A stretch of 64,000 bases of DNA from Phoebastria nigripes (taxonomy: Eukaryota > Chordata > Aves > Procellariiformes > Diomedeidae). A program made the translations under genes and the position numbers. Below the pieces are notes generated by a model. That model was not told the DNA's origin and did not search any database. It saw only the letters and a program-made list of their open reading frames with translations. How positions within the stretch are numbered: position 1 is the stretch's first letter; every line of letters starts with the position of its first letter. Below, in pieces: positions 22,181 through 35,170 of the stretch. The stretch is from contig JAYKAV010002541.1 in the NCBI GenBank assembly GCA_035582835.1, forward strand, positions 559,317-623,316, read 5' to 3'.

Positions 22181-23929
22181 CAGTCACAAGGCTTTTGGTG
22201 CCGGAGAGAGCACGTCGCTCCTTCTCCTTACTCTCCCACTGGAGTGGCTTATAATTAGCACAGCCCAACCAATAAAGCTGTGTCAGATTGCAATCATGCT
22301 TCCGGAAGGTATTTATGGGTAGAAGCAAACACGTTTTGTAAACTTGCATCGTGGTCTGGCAGGTTACCCCTGGGAATTTCTTGGTCAGAGCTGCAGTTTC
22401 AGCTGGCACTCTGCTCCAAGCAGCACAACGTTCTGCAGCCCTGCGGCAGCGCACTGAGAAGGTGCTTGGTCCCTCTCTCATCCCTGGGGGAGTGCAGCTT
22501 GTGTTTGCTTTGGGATGGACAAATTGTGCCCTTTGATGAGTACTTCTTCCTTTCTCAGTGAAGATCTGCAGCTTTCCTACCTTGCTACTATTCCCCTCAC
22601 ATTTTGGCCAGGCAAGAGAGCAAAGAACAGAGAGGCCATCCAACTAACTGCTCTTCTTTCACTCAGTCTGACATTAAATTGCACTTACTCCATGCCATTT
22701 CGCATTTCAGCAGACCAACACAAAAGAGATGCTTTTGGCACCTTAGCAGGATGCTAGAAAGAGAGCAGGAGGTGGAAAGAAAAAAAGACCTTTTTGCTAG
22801 GTGTCCAGGAGACACAACAGCAAGGGCTGTCACCCAAGACAGCATGGGAGGGAGGGTTGAAGACCCTCTGTAGTTGCCTCTCACATGCTGGTGTAGGACT
22901 TACTTCAGGATGGTCATTTTACCCAGGAAAGCACATCTTCCTCAGTCATCCTTGGAACTCACCGTCGCTCAAGCCTGACCCAGAAGGCAAGGGAACAGAC
23001 TCCAGGTCAACACATTGGCTAGGGGAGGAACTGATCCCTTGGCTAGTTTAGGTCTCTCTCAAGGTTGAGACAGCAGCTGAGCAGGACGGTTGAAGATCTG
23101 CCTGATGGCATTTTTTGGTGCTCAGGGAGTTCACATTCCCTGTGTCCTAACTTCCCTCTTTATGACCTTGCCATATGGAAGACACTATAAGGAGAGGCAG
23201 GGGAAGGACATTGAAGTGCTCAGCTCCCACAGTAACAGGAGACATGCCCATAACCCAGGAAAGCAACCTCCCAACCTCTCATGTCTGAGGAACATCCCTG
23301 AGACCTATTTATTTGCTCCTCACACCATCTCTTTCTGGCTGAGGCTTCTGCAGCTTGAGCCGTCACCCAGAAAAGACATCCCAGGGCAGGAGAGAGGCTG
23401 TGGCACTGGGAGGCACCTGGGGAGTGCAAGGCTGCCAGCTGGCATTGCTCTTGAAAATTGTCCTGGCTGAGGCCCTGACATTTTGTCCTGCTTCCTGACA
23501 TGGGACTTGATATACATGCAATGTTGAACCATCATGGACCACCAGCCCGACCCAATACATGCAGAAAGATGCATGTCCCTGCTCGTCCCAGACACCTGAC
23601 AGAAAATTGCACCTGGAAGGACCAAAAGGTCTTACTTGCTTTGGAAAAGCTGGTTAATCCAGTTTGTTTGGTGTGAAATAACGTTTCCCACTCCTTACCA
23701 AAGGAAAGGCCTAAAATGAATTATCTAAAAGAAATCAAAGGCTGAAGCGTCTTGTATCTCAGGTACCCATAACGCAAGCTGGAAGGTGTATTTAATGGTT
23801 TTTGAATGTATCAGAAAAGGAAAAGCCATAGGGCTGATATCATTGAAGGCAGCAAATCCATCCTAGTAAAGACAATGGATTTAATCTGGTTCTAACATTT
23901 CTGATTAGCTTTTCCCCTTACAAACACTT
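22181..23929. other. Unique noncoding DNA, no gene recognised
   Basis: Overlapping frames occur on both strands, including 159 codons at 22164-22643 minus and 126 codons at 23090-23470 plus. None shows a domain, a splice pattern or a family likeness, and the two strands are about equally open, as expected by chance. Confidence 0.5.
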
Positions 23930-24220
23930 TGATTGTTTGAATCTTGCTCTTTTACTTACCGATTCTTTAATGCAACTAATACTCATTTCAACATTGCCAT
24001 CGAGAGCATCTTTTCATTTGCTTTTACAAACAGAAAGCTGAGGTCTGCTCTAATCGAAAGATGCACTCCAGACACATGAAATACAGTACCACAATGTGCA
24101 TTACAACGATCAGTTGATAAATTACATCAGCTCGTCATTCCCAGGAAGGATTTATTACCGAGGTAAAAGGAACAAACAGCTACAGCAAAAGATGGTTTGT
24201 TTTTTCTTGCTGATTTACAC
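23930..24220. other. Candidate conserved noncoding element
   Basis: This AT-rich, stop-dense stretch keeps isolated CpGs in AT contexts (ATCGAG, AATCGAAAG, CAACGATCAG, GCTCGTCATT, TACCGAGG), a texture often seen in deeply conserved vertebrate enhancers. No frame is open across it. This is a judgement from composition only. Confidence 0.3.
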
Positions 24221-27111
24221 AAAAGCTCTGTTCCAGCACTCACTTAAATGAAAGTGTTAAGGGAAGAATACAGTGTCATATGAATTCATATAGAGAAAAG
24301 CTGTGCAGTGTATAGAAGGGATACTCACAATGCTGTCTTCATCATTCGGTGCAGTTAGTTGCTTCCACCAGAGACAAAAGTTGGATTGTTAAATGTGGAG
24401 AGAAATGCAAGGAATAAAATCTTATGAAGAAAAATGCCATGAAGAAAAAAAAAGAAATATAAAAGATGTTTTAAAAGCAAAGAAAAAAAGAATGGATGCA
24501 AAGTTGCTGTAACAAACTTCTATCACGTCAAGACATTTTTCAGTTTGTTGTCTCAGGAGATTCTTCAAGACCTTTCCATTTTCATTCTGATCGAGTTGCA
24601 AGAAAACACTAAAATCTGGAGAATATTTGCCTGATTTCCTCCGCTTGCCATTGCCATTCTCAGCAAGGCTTGAACAAGAGCACTGATACATTTTGTTAAG
24701 ACCTCTACAGCCTTCAATCCGACCATGGACCCCCAGAAGAAATCCAATCTCTCCCTCAGCTGCCTTGCATATGCAGGCAGTACTTTAAGGCAGTACTAGT
24801 TGTTAGATGTGTCTGCATGGACTACAACATACAGAGAGGTTAGCTAATACATCATGACCACAAATGCAGCAGAAAACTAACATCTTGAAGAGATCACACC
24901 TACCCATAACTTTGGTTGGGGAGCATCAAAAATCCATTTTTATTAAGCTCAATAGGAGAACTGTCACGTGGTAGAGAAAACTAGCATATAACTCCTGCTC
25001 CATGTCTCCTTGAGTCTTTCTGTGCCTTTCTGAGCCAACCTGGCTATATTTTTGCAGTGTGCCTCACAATTTTTTAAATGCTGGACTGGACATTAGCCTA
25101 GGAAGCCATTCCTGGCTCCCTGCCATCATTTTGCAGTAACAAGCTCTTGCATAGGAAATCGCCTCAGCCCCAGGCTGGGGTCTCTCCTGGCGTAAATTCT
25201 CCCTGTCTCTTAGATGGCATCAATCATTCATAGCCTTGTCCTGTTCAGAGCATCTGCTTCCCATTCTCTTCCTTAGTTTCCTCCTGATTAATTGATGAAA
25301 TTGTTGAGCATGGTTGCTTGGGAAACTGCCATTTCCTTATGCATTTTTGTCCCCTTTATGGGAGAAAGCAGGAAATCTTCACAGGAACCCTGAAGGGACA
25401 GCAAGGTCAGACAGGACCCACCCTTCATCAGGACAACAGAGGCTAAGACACCAAAATAAAGCCAGGCTCTTCCCAGGCTGCCACAGTGTCTGAGGGCAGA
25501 GGTGAGAGCGCAAGGAGAGGAAGGACCATGTGTTTTTCCTGTCATACTCAGCATCCAAGCGGCAAATAAGCCACTTGCCAGGCAGTTTTCCCTCAGGCAA
25601 TGTCTACAATGGCTCTCAAACTCCTACCCATGACATCATATGGGTAGCATGAACCTTGGTGCAACACAGAAGTGGGCAACCTTGCACTACCACTGCCTGC
25701 CCTCTTCTACCCCTGCTGTTCAGCACCTAAACTCCCTGGTAGCATCATCATGATGCTCCTGGGCAGCTTGCACCAGCACCTCAACCAGGGAAAGGCGCCA
25801 CCAGGAGATATGCAGCTGATGTGAGCACAAAAGCATGGCAACTTCTCCGGGAGCCTATGGCAATGCTTCCTCATCCAAACAAGCCCCAGGGCCAGCACAA
25901 TAATGGTTTGCAAGGAGGAGCTGGGGGCAGAGACAACAGTGATATTAAAGGCCATCTTCAGCTGCAAAGCTAGGAAAGAGGCCCTGGAGAGCCTGAGCTT
26001 CAGGCCTGTGCTCTTTTTCTCCCTCTCCAATGCCCACGCATCATGCTTACTGCGAGGCCCAGGCTGCACAAAGAGGACTCTGCAGCGTGAGTCAAATCCT
26101 GCCTCCCAAGGCTGGCAGGGGACCAGTCCCATCCATCCTTGCCAAAAGCACCAGGCATACCCACCCTGCGCTGAAGAATGAGCGTGGAGCTTACTGACAT
26201 GATGAGATAATGGACAACATTGGGACTTTATCAGAAGACTTGATTTACGGGTGAAACTCATTACAAGACAGCAATTGAGACATAACGTGGTGAAGACAAC
26301 TGCCTCGTGGCATCATTTCATAACTCATGAGAAGCCTGGTGGACCAGAGTATCTTCTCTGGATGCACTCTGGCTTCACTCCTGCATGAGGCAGGAACAAG
26401 TGTCAGGAAGACCCTAGAGTGGGTGCAAGCAGGGGGCTCGCTCTATCACAAAAGGGAGGAGCTCTGATTTCAGTCTGTTCGTCTCACTGCCACTATTCAA
26501 AGCTATTAGTGCCAGTGCTTTTCTGCCATCATTCTTTCTTTTTCAGAAGTGTTTGCTGATCACTGAAAGGGCTCATGCTATGCTGCTTTCTTAGGCTGAC
26601 TCTCCTTTTATTTGGCTGAAGGAAAGAGCAAACAACATCTCTGGCAGCCCAGAGGTGCTTACGGTCCCACCAGCTTTCACTCACAGCAGCAGAATAATCC
26701 TTAAAAATGGGTCTTGAACTCTACTCAATGTTAAAAAGCAAGTACTACAGCCACTGGACGCTGATGAGAGATGACACAGGACAGCAAAATCACTGAATTT
26801 TGGTATTAGTCAGCAGAGATGTTGCAAATGTCCCTCAGCAACTTTTGTTTCTCAAGCAGGCACACNAAGTGCTGCATGCACTGGTCCAACCATGGGAGAC
26901 CACTGGATGGTCCCAGCAGGCACAAACACTGATAAGTGACATGCTTTCTGACCTGCCATGGCTGCGGTGGGGAGGTGGCTCCTATCTGGGGCAAATTCAA
27001 CTATTACAGCTCTCAGTAGCTTTTAGTACCCCATGCCCTAGGCTGGATGCCAGAGCAGCTAAAATCAGTGGCGGGGGGCAGTCTTAGCCCCCTTTCAAGG
27101 GAAGTTAAATT
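24221..27111. other. Unique noncoding DNA, no gene recognised
   Basis: The longest open frame of the whole window, 184 codons at 25707-26261 on the minus strand, lies here. It has no recognisable domain and is overlapped by open frames on the other strand, so I treat it as chance. A short direct repeat (GGCAGTACT twice) lies near 24776-24798. One N is at 26866. Confidence 0.5.
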
Positions 27112-27314
27112 AAGCAGCCTGGTCTATGCAGAGGGAGTCCCGGCTTGGGAACCAGGAGTTCAAATTTCTAGCTTTGCCACTCACCTTGGTAGTCTTGGTC
27201 TCTTCTCCCAGTCTCTTCTCTGGCCACACAACCTTTGGGCAGGGACTGCTTCCCACTCTGTGTATTTACAACCCCTAGCACTCTGAACATGGAGCCACTA
27301 GAACCTACTGTAGA
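27112..27314 (+). mobile_element. Ancient tRNA-derived SINE (MIR/CORE-SINE-like)
   Basis: The left half has a tRNA-like head: a possible A box near 27120, then a B-box-like GAGTTCAAATTTC near 27156-27168, followed by a CTAGCTTTGCCACTCACCTTG block equivalent to the MIR-type core (GGCTCTGCCACTTACC). The right half, GGGCAGGGACTGCTTCCCAC and then TACAACCCCTAGCA and GAACCTACTGTAG, matches the tail that I recall from amniote SINEs in turtles and crocodilians (GGGCAGGGACTGT, then TACAGCACCTAGCACAATGG). It is heavily diverged and therefore an old insertion. Family naming is from memory. Confidence 0.7.
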
Positions 27315-30300
27315 CTAAAAACACATAAGAAAATCCAAGTCTTTGGCTTTGTCTCTCCAGAGCTTTTGGATTAAATTCACCATTTCCCTGAGGAGAACAA
27401 GCCTTCAGAGCTAGTTACGTCAATAAAAGAAGAAAGAAGGGACCAGCCCATCGCTGTCCCCTCAGTCCCAGAGACTGTGTATCCTGTGTCACCTCTGCTT
27501 TCCCATTTACAGCCCAGCTTCCCCCACTACAGAAACAGGGGTCTGCAAGCAGAGTACTGCACTGACACTCCAAAAGGAAAGAAAAGGGGAAGAAAACAAG
27601 CGGGGCTGGTGCATATGGGCTGGAACTCCCCTAATGCCCAGAGAGGCAGTGAGTGCCCAGCCCACAGGACAGAGGCTTGCTGTAGGAAAGAAGAACCTGC
27701 TTGGTTTACAGGCAGAAATCTATGAGAATTTTTTAATGAGGATTTCAGCAGTTGTTTCCTGGGCAATGGCTAATGACAGCTAATAGGGACCCCAGAAACA
27801 ACACAACAGCACATTCTTATTTTCTGTTGCCTGCGATCACAGTGTCCAGCTGTTATTTTCATCCTCCTAAGTAGTATAATGGACAATTGGATTCACATTT
27901 CTACTCCCTTATTTTGCCAGAGATGTCACCATTTCTNTTTTCTCTATAAACATAGAAATGTAAGATTTCTTCCCCCTCCCATTGCTTCAGTTCTCAACTA
28001 ATGTAAAGAGGCAGAGGCCAGTAAAAAATTTATTAGCAGACCTCTCCAGAGAATCAATTTAGCATAGTTATGCATAATACAGCTTTACTTCTTTTATTTT
28101 TCCTTAAATAAAAAAAGATAGAAAAGTGAGTTATTTTAAATTTATGAGCTGATGAGACAGTGAGTAATGGTGAATCACTGTTTAATATTTTAGTCAACCA
28201 TCTGCAAGGTGAGCTGTACTCCCATTTCATATTGCTAGAGCTAAGAAGTCACCTCGAGTTTCATGAATGGAATCAGTCTTGCATCAACCCCAAAAGGCTG
28301 TATTCAGCACCAAAAACAATCATCTTCCACCCAGGGATCTCAAACACACAGCCTTTGAACACAGGAGAAAACAAGCACAACTATAAGCCAGGGTGGGGGG
28401 GTGAATAACACACGGAATAAAAAAAGCTGCAAGGATGAAGCTGGCTTTTTTGTTAGCTCTCAGTGATTCTGCACGCAGAGTTACAGGGAAGAGCAGCTTT
28501 CTGGCCGTGCATGGAGGACAGTGCTTATGCCTTGTCTTCCTGCGCTTCCAACACTGTTACTAGCACTCGAGAGGCACTAAACCTCAGGCCAGCCTGGGAT
28601 TTTCCAGCCAGTTTCCCAGAGGAAGCAGACACAAGCTTCTCTCTCCTGTTTCTTCTTCCTCCTCCAGCCCAGTGACGTATGCGGAACTTCTCTGTGTCTC
28701 AGTGTCACAGCCACCCCAGGAGAAAGCACAACGGTGCTTGCAAGGGAGGAGGATGCAGCGTCGTCCTGTGCAAAGGAGGTTTGTCAGCAGTCTGGCCCCT
28801 GCAGATCCACACTGCCAGGGGACACACACGCCGTGCAGACTGGTCACCTGCCCCACCTGCAGGGACAGTGTCGGAGCAGAGAAGGTGCAGAGCCAGCTGT
28901 ATCCCTTCCAGTCNTCACGTGGTACCTCTCCCACTGGGAACAACCCAAAGACTCTGAAATCCCAGGTGGCTCAGGAAAGCCTCCCTTAGACCTGCTGTTT
29001 CCAAATTTCCCCCTCCTCCTGCTCCCAGTGCCGAAATCCTCATCAGCCTCTTAGTCTTAGCTGCTTTTGTGACAGCATAGTCTCTCCAGACTGGCTACTT
29101 AACTGTCTCTTGCCCACCGCTCATACCCAGCTCCTCTGCTGCCATTGACAAGAGCTGCCTCTCTAGCATGTGCTACCAGCAAAAAACAGACTCTAGGCCA
29201 AGCCTCTCAGTCTGTCTTTCTCCAAGGGCATCTTCAAGTTCCGTTCCTTGATTAATGCATGTTAAGGCTGACTAATTTCATACCTTCCATCTCTATAGCT
29301 GCTTTACAGTGGGGAAAAAATGCAATTACCTCTTGCTTGTCAAGTGTCACAAGAGCTTTGTGAACCATGACAATGTACATTGCTTACTGCTGCGCACCAC
29401 CCCACTCCACCCCCCCCAAAATCTAATGGGATATGAATAACAGTTTTGCAATGAATGTGAGTTATTAAATTATTATGGAGAACCAGTGCTACAGAGAAGG
29501 GTACTGCAAGCCTCTGTGACCCAGCAGAAATACAGCTCTCCGTACAGTGCGGGCAGAGCACAACCACTCCAAAGGAAACTACATCAGTTGCCCTAGGGCT
29601 GATTTCAATGGAGAGTGGAAAACCTTCATGCCTTTTGATGCAACTTTTACATCTGGAGGAAGACCACTCACATGTCCGTTGTCTTTACATTGCTGCAAAT
29701 GACAGAAAAACTTCTGGTGCGTCCAGAAAACATCACAATGTTTTATTTATATACATATGAACAAGCAGATTAGTCTCCACATTGGTTTGCAGACCTTTCC
29801 CCCACAGCAAGTGCTTCAACCACAATGCAGTGAAATCTGATGTCAGCACGAAGTCAATGGTCATTCCTTCTCTCCCTAAAAATAACCTGCTTCATACTGT
29901 GTAATAGGAATTTTGAGAAGCTTAGGTGAGCTGATTTAAACCAGAAAGATGTCTCGCTCTCTTCTCATGCCAGTGGTTCACCACCCACCCCGTTAAATAG
30001 TACACAAACTTTATTTGCCATAGCTATTTCTCAATGTCCATTATTTTTATTGGACCTGACCCTACCAACTGAAGGATTCTTGCCTCAGAGATATTATCTG
30101 GCACTCAGAAAAGTGTAGATTTGTTTTCTGAATGCTCTGTTTCCTCCATAAAAATTCAAAAAGCTTGCTCACAAGCTTGAAGGACATATCTTGAAGGACA
30201 CCAACAGAACAAAACCAAACATTCAAGGCAGCACTTTCTTTTGTCTTTTCCAGGTCTTCCAAGTGAAGCAAAATAAAGAACAAGAGAGCTTTCCACCCTC

Positions 30301-30859
30301 TCAGTTTTTCAGACATAAGACAAGATCTCCAGGCAAACACATTTCCCTGTTTTTTGAGGTGAGAGAAGCAAAGGAAAGAGTTGGTAGAGAAAAAGAGAAT
30401 CTTCCCTATCTCCTTAACATTTAAGGAAGGAAAATTTTATGGGTTTTTAAAAATTAACATGAAGCTCTGTTATTTTGATGCCTCCCCCAAGCTGTACAGA
30501 CCTTGATGTACTCAGGAACTCCTTCTCAAAGTCCTCTCTAGAGCCACCCTTGACTCTCCATGCATTCACCCTCTCGGTGGTGCAGTGAGCATGGCCAGGG
30601 TGACAGGGACCACCCAGCGAGACAAGGGCCCCCATCTTCATCTCACACCAACACCCTGTTCTCACTGAATCCACAACAAAACAGGATAAAAAAAAAGATG
30701 GTGAAAGTACTGTCGTAATGCTCGTTCTGCCAGGAGAGTCCAGTGTGAGAGTGGAAAAAGACACCCTCCTACCAGCACGTACGGTCACTTTGCTTTCCTG
30801 GATTTGTCTGAATCTCTTATTGTTCCCCTCTCTCCCCTCACTCGTCGTACCACACAGAG
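27315..30859. other. Unique noncoding DNA, no gene recognised
   Basis: Mostly chance frames. 27960-28200 is AT-rich with TTATGCATAAT-like words and could be a weak regulatory segment. A C-run lies near 29410-29418. Ns lie at 27937 and 28914. No repeat family is recognised. Confidence 0.5.
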
Positions 30860-31050
30860 CTGCGATCTGAAAGCCTCGTGTGTATTCGTCAGTGCTTCAG
30901 AGCAGATGATTCACCTACCTCTCTTTATAATTTTATCTCTCATCAGCTGAGAAGTCAAAGTCTGCATAATGCACCATTGTTGTTTTCAGGAGCGGGCTTG
31001 TCGCTGTGATACGAATGATACCAGGAGAAAGGTATGATTTGAATTGAAAC
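30860..31050. other. Candidate conserved noncoding element
   Basis: CpG-retaining AT-rich DNA (TGCGATC, CCTCGTGTG, ATTCGTCAG, TTGTCGCTG, ATACGAATG) with a TTATAATTTTATC core and no open frame. The texture suggests constraint, but nothing more can be claimed from this sequence alone. Confidence 0.25.
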
Positions 31051-33785
31051 AGAGGGCTGGCAGGTAGCATCCTAATGCTCCAGAGCTAGCAGATTAAAAA
31101 TAACAACAATGAAATCATGTCTTCTAACAAGGAGGAGGAAAATAATAATAATAAATACAACAGCCCTGACTGCAGCACTGCGTGGGAAGGTGAAGGTTAG
31201 AGCATGTATTTTCCACTCTGGGCAGAAAGTAAACAGTGCTGCTTGTTTTACATCCTTTACAACCAATTGTTTCTACATCCAAGCTCTGCCTCCTGCCTGG
31301 CTCCCACCCTGCATCTGGGAGAGCTGTAGTGGTCTCCAAGAGAGCAGCTCTGGGGGGGCATCTGCCCGGTGGGCCAGCAGCCGCCCAGCTGCGGCAGCCA
31401 CCCTTGCTTGGCATAGAAATATTGAGGAGGACAGGGACAGAGAGTGCATCCATGTCAGATCCAGCTCAGGCTCTACCATGGATTGTTAATCCCTGAAGGG
31501 CATCAGATGGCCTTGCCCAGGACTACTGCTTTCTGCATACCATGCAGCACTTTGTCAGGACGCCCCTCTGCTACCCCAGCCAGCAGGCTGTGAAAAACCC
31601 CGACACCATGGGGGACCTCTTCCGATTCAGCTGGCTTAACGTGAAGCTGATGACGGTGCCAGTTGCAATGCCTGGAAAAAGATGGACTGACAGAAACCAG
31701 TGGCTAGAGTGCCCTGACCTGAGGGCGCATTCAACCCTCCCAGAGTGTCCAGATGATGAAATGTGCGTTTGTTTCCTTGGTTGTTGGTGCTGTCACCCTC
31801 CGTCCTGCTAACTGAATGGCAGGGACGGAGTCCCAAACACAGCTGTAACTTCCCTGCTCCGTTCTGCTAATGGAATCGAATTATCTATCATAAAGGACAC
31901 GCCTTGTTTTTCTAAATTGTCGCTGGATTTTGCACGAAAGTAGGCCAGATGGAAGCAAACAGCCTCTCCAGTATTGCTGGATGCCTGCCACCGGGGCCAG
32001 ATTCCCACACACAGGAGCCATAGGAAGGACACTGAAGGCATGCCTCCCTGGGGACCATCTTGCAGAACATGGAGTGGGGAATGCCCTCACCTCCTCTGAA
32101 TTTCGACTGAGGTTGTTTCTTAGTTAACACAGAGCTTATTCATTCTTGCAGAAGAAGCATTCACCCATTGTGCTCATGCTATTGACGGTAGGTAGGTTGT
32201 AAAGCTGCNTAAGACGTGCCAGAACCTCACAGGGCTCACAACAGCCAGCTTTTAATGTGACACCACACACTGGTGTAGAGCAATTGTTATCCTTGGCTAA
32301 GCACCAGGTTGAGGATCCTGCAAGTATGCCCCTCTTTTTCACTATGATCCTTCCTCATTTTCAGGGTAACAGTTGAGGCAGCATCTTCCCCTCCTGTCTC
32401 ACCTTGTAACATTTGGGGATTTAAAGCCTGGCCCAGCTCATGGCTTCTTTTGACAATGGTGGCCACTGCCCTGAGACATCTAGTCCTGCCCACCATTTTC
32501 ATTGCATCCACCCTGAAGTTTGTGGAATCAGGCAGGGAGCAGGATCAGGGAAGTGATATTGCTGGAGGGGAGGGAAAGAGAAAAAAACGTTTTGTTTTAA
32601 GGGGAACCAGCTCCCTAGACAATGTTTTGATTCAGGTTGATGGAGAGAAGCAGGAGGACATACTCAGCGGAAAAGGAAATCTATTACACTTCAGGTGGCA
32701 AGACTTGTCAAACTATTACCTAAGTTAGAAAGTGGCCCCTCAGCTCCACCTGTAGTTAAAGGAGGAGAAAAGGATGTATAACAGCTCCCAAGCCGGGCGC
32801 TGGCTCCCAACCACCCTCCCTGGAGGCAACATATGATACGCATCTTAAAAGATAGAGGTGGTGCGAATATCCTCCTACACTGGCAAGAAATCTTTCACTG
32901 CTCTAAGCTGTGGTTCCACACAGGCTGGATTGATCCTTCAGTTGTATTACTACCAGCACAGCTATTAATCACCTCTAGCATGTACTAGCTTTCAGTGACT
33001 ACAGATCCTCAGCAGTTCCTCTGGGCAGCTGCATCACATAGCCCTCACTGCTCCATGGCATGAAAGAGACAGTAACCTGAAAAGCAGTGACTTGCATAAC
33101 CACCTGGTGTTCTTGGAAAAAGCAAGCTTTGAAACAGAAATTGGCAACATCCCACAAGGACATCCAAGAATTGGCATGCTCCTACATGAGGTGCTCAGGA
33201 TAATATAACAACCTGTTATCCTTCTGAGTACAGCCCAAAATTCATCCCTAGAGCTACTCAAATAAAACAAGCTCTGAAAGCAGTGTTGCTTTCACAACAC
33301 TGCAGCTGCAACGTAACCTTCAAAACAGCTGTCTTCTGGCCTCCTGTGTCCATCAGGATCACATATTACCTACCCCTGATCAACAGACCAATGCAATCAG
33401 GTATCTGTCATGTAGACCTGGCCAAGAGAAATCAAAAATTACAGATCTCAGTGTCCCCTGGGAAATACTTACCAGGGCTGTCCACATGGACAGCACAATC
33501 AGGACTCAAAGGACAACAAGAAGGAAGAAAGATGTTCTGCCCCAAGGTCTTTGTAGGCTGGTAATATGATACTAAAAAGAACTGAAATTTACTGATGTGT
33601 GAATTAATGTGTCAACTGGGTTAATAGTTTCCATCGAACACATCTTTCAGCTACAGATCCATCAGAGTCCTCTCTGAAACCTCTGAGTGCACAAGGAGAA
33701 ATGAAAGGAGCAACTCACTTTGTCCTCACATAGTTATAGCTGAAGACACGGGAAGCTCACCAGGCTTGGACACATGACAAGGTCT
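31051..33785. other. Unique noncoding DNA with a GC-richer patch
   Basis: 31.27-31.83 kb is GC-richer and has open frames on both strands (31109-31496 plus, 31124-31453 minus, 31542-31811 plus). I cannot assign any of them to a family, and opposing open frames argue for base composition as the cause. The rest is unremarkable. One N lies at 32209. Confidence 0.45.
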
Positions 33786-33880
33786 CTACAGGTGGGATTT
33801 ATCTTGCCTCACTTCAGACACCTGTAACACAGACACTTCTTTGGTTTGTTCTCCTAGGCTCCCTTGATAGTCAGTGAGGA
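33786..33880 (+). repeat. Unclassified old interspersed repeat, copy A
   Basis: CAGGTGGGATTTATCTTGCC, then CACTTCAGACACCTGTAACACA, and a later GCTCCCTTGATAGTCAGTGAGG can be aligned in the same order with 43693-43790 (AGGTGGGATTTATTTTCC, CACACATACATCTG, ACTCCCTTTATAATCAACAGAG). The pair resembles an old amniote repeat that I recall with TTAGGCACCTAA and CCCATTGAAATCAATGGG words. The family name is unknown to me. Confidence 0.45.
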
Positions 33881-34780
33881 AGAAGAGGTGGTAAGNGATA
33901 GCTCCTCAAGAGGCAGGCCTCTGAAACAGGCCAGGTGTAGGTCCATCCACTGGAGAGTGACTGTTACTTGTTCTCCACAAAGATGGCACACCCAAGAAAT
34001 CACATCTGCACTTATCTCCTAATGACAGCCATCCTGCAAGGCAAACCAGAGCACAACACAGTTTTACTATATTCCTTTTATTTATCACCTTCCTCCTTAA
34101 AAGAATTGCTCCCTTTGCCTTGAAATCAGCAGCAGACTTCATTTTACTCTTTGGTTGGTAAAGCCAGTATTTATCGGTCAGAACATACTATGGCTAAAAG
34201 CCAGCTTACACTTCATCACCAGGTCAAAGNGTCTCACACCACCACCATTCCAACGGAGAGCCCAGCACGGCCCCCCATGCTTTCTAAGGTCCCTCTCTTT
34301 TCTGGGAGAGGTCTCTGTGGCATGGGGATCCTCCAGTATGGACAGATCTGATTCTGTTCTTGTGGCTGATGGATGCCGCGCTTAGCACCAGCTGCAACGG
34401 TTCACCTGCAGCAACTGTCTCCAAAGACTACTATTGTTGGAAACACAGTCTGCTTGGAGAAAGTAAACAGGTTAATTTTTCCTGAGAAGAGCCCACCAGA
34501 AGCTAAGGACCTGCCTTGGTTTACTGTCTACTACTTCACTGCAAATCCACAGGAAGCTCAGTTAACAGCCAACAGAGACCAGCATGAGTAGGGAGTATGT
34601 GCGGGGTTTCCAGTCCATGCCACAGAGCCTAGTGATAAATACAGAGCTGGTCTGAAAACACAAGGATTTTGCGGTTACTGAGTGAGCAGGTCAAAGCAGA
34701 CTCCATCTGTGCTCCATTTTCTGCAGAGAATCATGCATACCTCCAAAACACTGCTACTAGGTCTTAAACCTTCTCCATCT
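33881..34780. other. Unique noncoding DNA, no gene recognised
   Basis: Short frames only. Ns lie at 33896 and 34230. No repeat, RNA gene or exon is recognised. Confidence 0.5.
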
Positions 34781-35170
34781 GCTGCCTGCGATGGTTGCCT
34801 GGACCATAACGAACGTGTTGCCACTTCCAGCACCCAGCAGTGATTGATGCTCTGTTAAGAGGACACCAGTGGTTCCGGTCTATTTACATTTCCAAGGAGC
34901 TTGGCTGGGTTTTGTGCTGTCATTTTCTTTGGGTATACCAGCTGTGGGAGACCAAAGGGTACAAAAATTACTGCGACGCTCAAGCGAGGAAATGCTGCTG
35001 TTGAGAAAACATCCTATTTATGCCACATTTTAAAAGGAGCCCCTCTTAAAGAGTTTTAAAGAGCTGCCACTAGCAACAAATGAGTCTGCTAATTTGGCCT
35101 GGCAAGCAGCGTTTGCTAAACACCATTTCAGGTTTTAATTCATCACATGTAGATTTGGAATTGGAATTCT
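34781..35170. other. Candidate conserved noncoding element
   Basis: This stretch has no long frame and keeps several CpGs (CTGCGATGG, AACGAACGTG, TTCCGGTC, CTGCGACGCTCAAGCGAGG, GCAGCGTTTG) in AT-rich context, with a CTATTTATGCC word near 35013. Of the candidate regulatory segments in the window it is the longest with this texture. No conservation data are available here. Confidence 0.3.

Noticed and set aside
22164..22643. 159-codon minus-strand frame
   Set aside because: No recognisable family, and frames on the other strand are open over the same bases.
25707..26261. Longest open frame, 184 codons on the minus strand
   Set aside because: No domain, low-complexity Ser/Leu/Trp-rich composition, opposing open frames on the plus strand and no supporting splice signals. 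The length is within reach of chance in 64 kb.
31109..31811. GC-richer patch with open frames as a possible exon or CpG island
   Set aside because: CpG is only mildly raised, frames are open on both strands, and no conserved protein motif or clear splice pair is present.
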